Origin: Chloroflexota bacterium
GTDB lineage: Bacteria > Chloroflexota > Limnocylindria > QHBO01
Assembly (NCBI GenBank): GCA_023250255.1
Contig: JAHFBB010000038.1
Span: 1 to 7,219 of the forward strand
Reading direction: 5' to 3'
DNA: 7,219 nucleotides
Shown here: positions 6,320-7,219 of the stretch, piece by piece
Layout: each line of letters begins with the position of its first letter
Numbering within the stretch: position 1 is the first letter of the stretch
Notes under the pieces: generated by a model
What the model was told of the DNA's origin: nothing
The model's database searches: none
Seen by the model: the letters and a program-made list of their open reading frames with translations, nothing else
Made by a program: the position numbers and the translations under genes

Positions 6320-7219
6320 TTAGAGGCCGGCTACCTGGGCAGCGGTCTCCCGGGCGCTTTCAGCGGCGGAGGCCAGGATGGCAACAGCCGTGCTCGAGCC
6401 CGGGTCCTGGGGGACGCCGTAGATTGCGGACTCCGCCCGGCCCCAGCAGGCGAGGATGAGTCGAATCAGCCGATCCACTTCGGTCGGCGTATGACCGATC
6501 ATCACCAGGGTCTTTTCGACCTGGATGGTGTGCTCGCGGAGGTGCGACGCCCAGCGGCTCTGACGAAAGGCGATATCCACCGGGAAGCCTGACCATCGAG
6601 CGCCGGCCTCGAGCCGCTCCGCCGCCAGCCCGGCCAGCCGCTCGGCGGCATGGTCAACGGCATCATCCAGGTTGGCGCGGACGTCCGCCGGGGTGCCCGG
6701 GGTCGCGTCCTCTTCGTCGGGGAGGTGGGTCCAGACCTCGTCCGGCACCGCTTCCGCAAGGTCAGGACCGCCCGCTGTGAATCCCTGTGCGGCCCACCAG
6801 GAGGTGGCCAGCGCGTAGCTGCGCTGTGCGTTGAGGACGTGTCCGAGGGTTCGTCGAACGGACCACTCACCGCCCCCGGGGTCGGCGTCCCAGGCGATAT
6901 CCGGCAGCGGGATGAGCACGCCCTGGAGGTCCCAGCGCGCAGCCGTTGCCGGACCGATGAGCTCCGCGCCTCTCCCTCGTTCGATCCCGGCGGCGCGGAG
7001 CGCCGCGGCGGCATCGATGCCGGCCCGCTCAAACGCCTCGCTGATCCGATAGAACCCGTAGCGCACCTCGGTCTCGCCCCCGGCACCGGTCCAGGCCCAT
7101 TCCTCGCCCAGGTCGGCATCGGCCATGGAATCGAGGTCGCTGACCGCGGCCGTGACATCGGCCCGCGCGGCAATCACGGCCTCCGGCAGAGGTCGGGCGA
7201 GGGCGTCATCGGTCCAGTG
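6320..7219 (-). CDS. DinB/YfiT-like metal-binding helical protein, N-terminus cut by window edge
   Basis: The frame ends at TAA (6322-6320) and is open through the right edge. GTG at 7177 is possible as a start, but 14 further in-frame codons (HWTDDALARPLPEA) continue upstream in the same style, so the gene most likely begins outside the window. Numbering from 7177: Trp105-Ser-Val-Arg-Arg followed by GHVLNAQRSY gives the first DinB histidine (His113), and SHLREHTIQVE gives the His212-x3-His216 pair, the usual three-His metal site of DinB/YfiT four-helix bundles. An extra N-terminal segment (about 1-90, including WAWTG and EVRYGFYRI) precedes the core and is longer than in a minimal DinB domain of 150-170 residues. 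Relatives include thiol S-transferases and stress-induced proteins; the substrate here is unknown. It converges on the zinc-motif gene with only 15 nt between the stops. Confidence 0.8.
   Translation of the reverse strand, partial: HWTDDALARPLPEAVIAARADVTAAVSDLDSMADADLGEEWAWTGAGGETEVRYGFYRISEAFERAGIDAAAALRAAGIERGRGAELIGPATAARWDLQGVLIPLPDIAWDADPGGGEWSVRRTLGHVLNAQRSYALATSWWAAQGFTAGGPDLAEAVPDEVWTHLPDEEDATPGTPADVRANLDDAVDHAAERLAGLAAERLEAGARWSGFPVDIAFRQSRWASHLREHTIQVEKTLVMIGHTPTEVDRLIRLILACWGRAESAIYGVPQDPGSSTAVAILASAAESARETAAQVAGL

Noticed and set aside
5779..6459. 226-codon plus-strand frame overlapping three genes
   Set aside because: It starts inside the helicase C-terminus, covers the zinc-motif gene in another frame and ends antisense to the DinB gene. 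It is Arg-rich and without motifs.
7175..7177. GTG at 7177 as the true start of the DinB-like gene
   Set aside because: The frame is open for the remaining 42 nt to the window edge, and no clear Shine-Dalgarno precedes the GTG, so an upstream start outside the window is more likely.

Overview
The window is GC-rich throughout, with strongly GC-biased third codon positions and long spurious open frames on the wrong strands. The gene set fits an environmental high-GC bacterium such as a Chloroflexota-type or actinobacterial lineage: a surface-anchored gluzincin, a stand-alone TM0106-type nuclease-helicase, and a DinB-like enzyme. There is no rRNA or marker gene, so the phylum is a guess. No tRNA, CRISPR array, insertion sequence or phage gene was seen.

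Layout. (1) Positions 1-2059, minus strand: the main part of a secreted, membrane-anchored M1/MA-like zinc metallopeptidase. It has a signal peptide, HELAH plus a downstream Glu, and a C-terminal transmembrane anchor. It runs off the left edge, so its C-terminal tail is missing. (2) Positions 2060-2282: a divergent intergenic region with a perfect 12-bp palindrome just upstream of the peptidase start, a near-palindrome in the middle, a repeated TGTCGCGC octamer, and a strong Shine-Dalgarno sequence for the rightward gene. (3) Positions 2283-5831, plus strand: a complete 1182-residue protein fusing a Cas4/RecB-like PD-(D/E)XK nuclease with a four-Cys cluster, an RNase H-fold (YprB-like) exonuclease domain, and a Dna2/Upf1-like SF1 helicase with all main motifs intact. 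(4) Positions 5963-6304, plus strand: a 113-residue protein that begins with two tandem copies of C-x-H-x6-C-x2-C, followed by a small alpha/beta domain. (5) Positions 6320-7219, minus strand: a DinB/YfiT-like protein, convergent with gene 4 and truncated at its N-terminus by the right edge.

How they relate. The peptidase and the DinB-like protein are probably independent neighbours. The nuclease-helicase and the small double zinc-motif protein are co-directional, 131 nt apart, and each has its own ribosome binding site and a weak -10-like hexamer at similar distance from the start. They are the best candidate for a functional pair acting on nucleic acid, but that link is inference from position alone. 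The most interesting items are the three-activity fusion enzyme, the exact internal duplication in the zinc protein, and the C7 tract in the interdomain linker, where a slip in either direction meets a stop codon within about nine codons.
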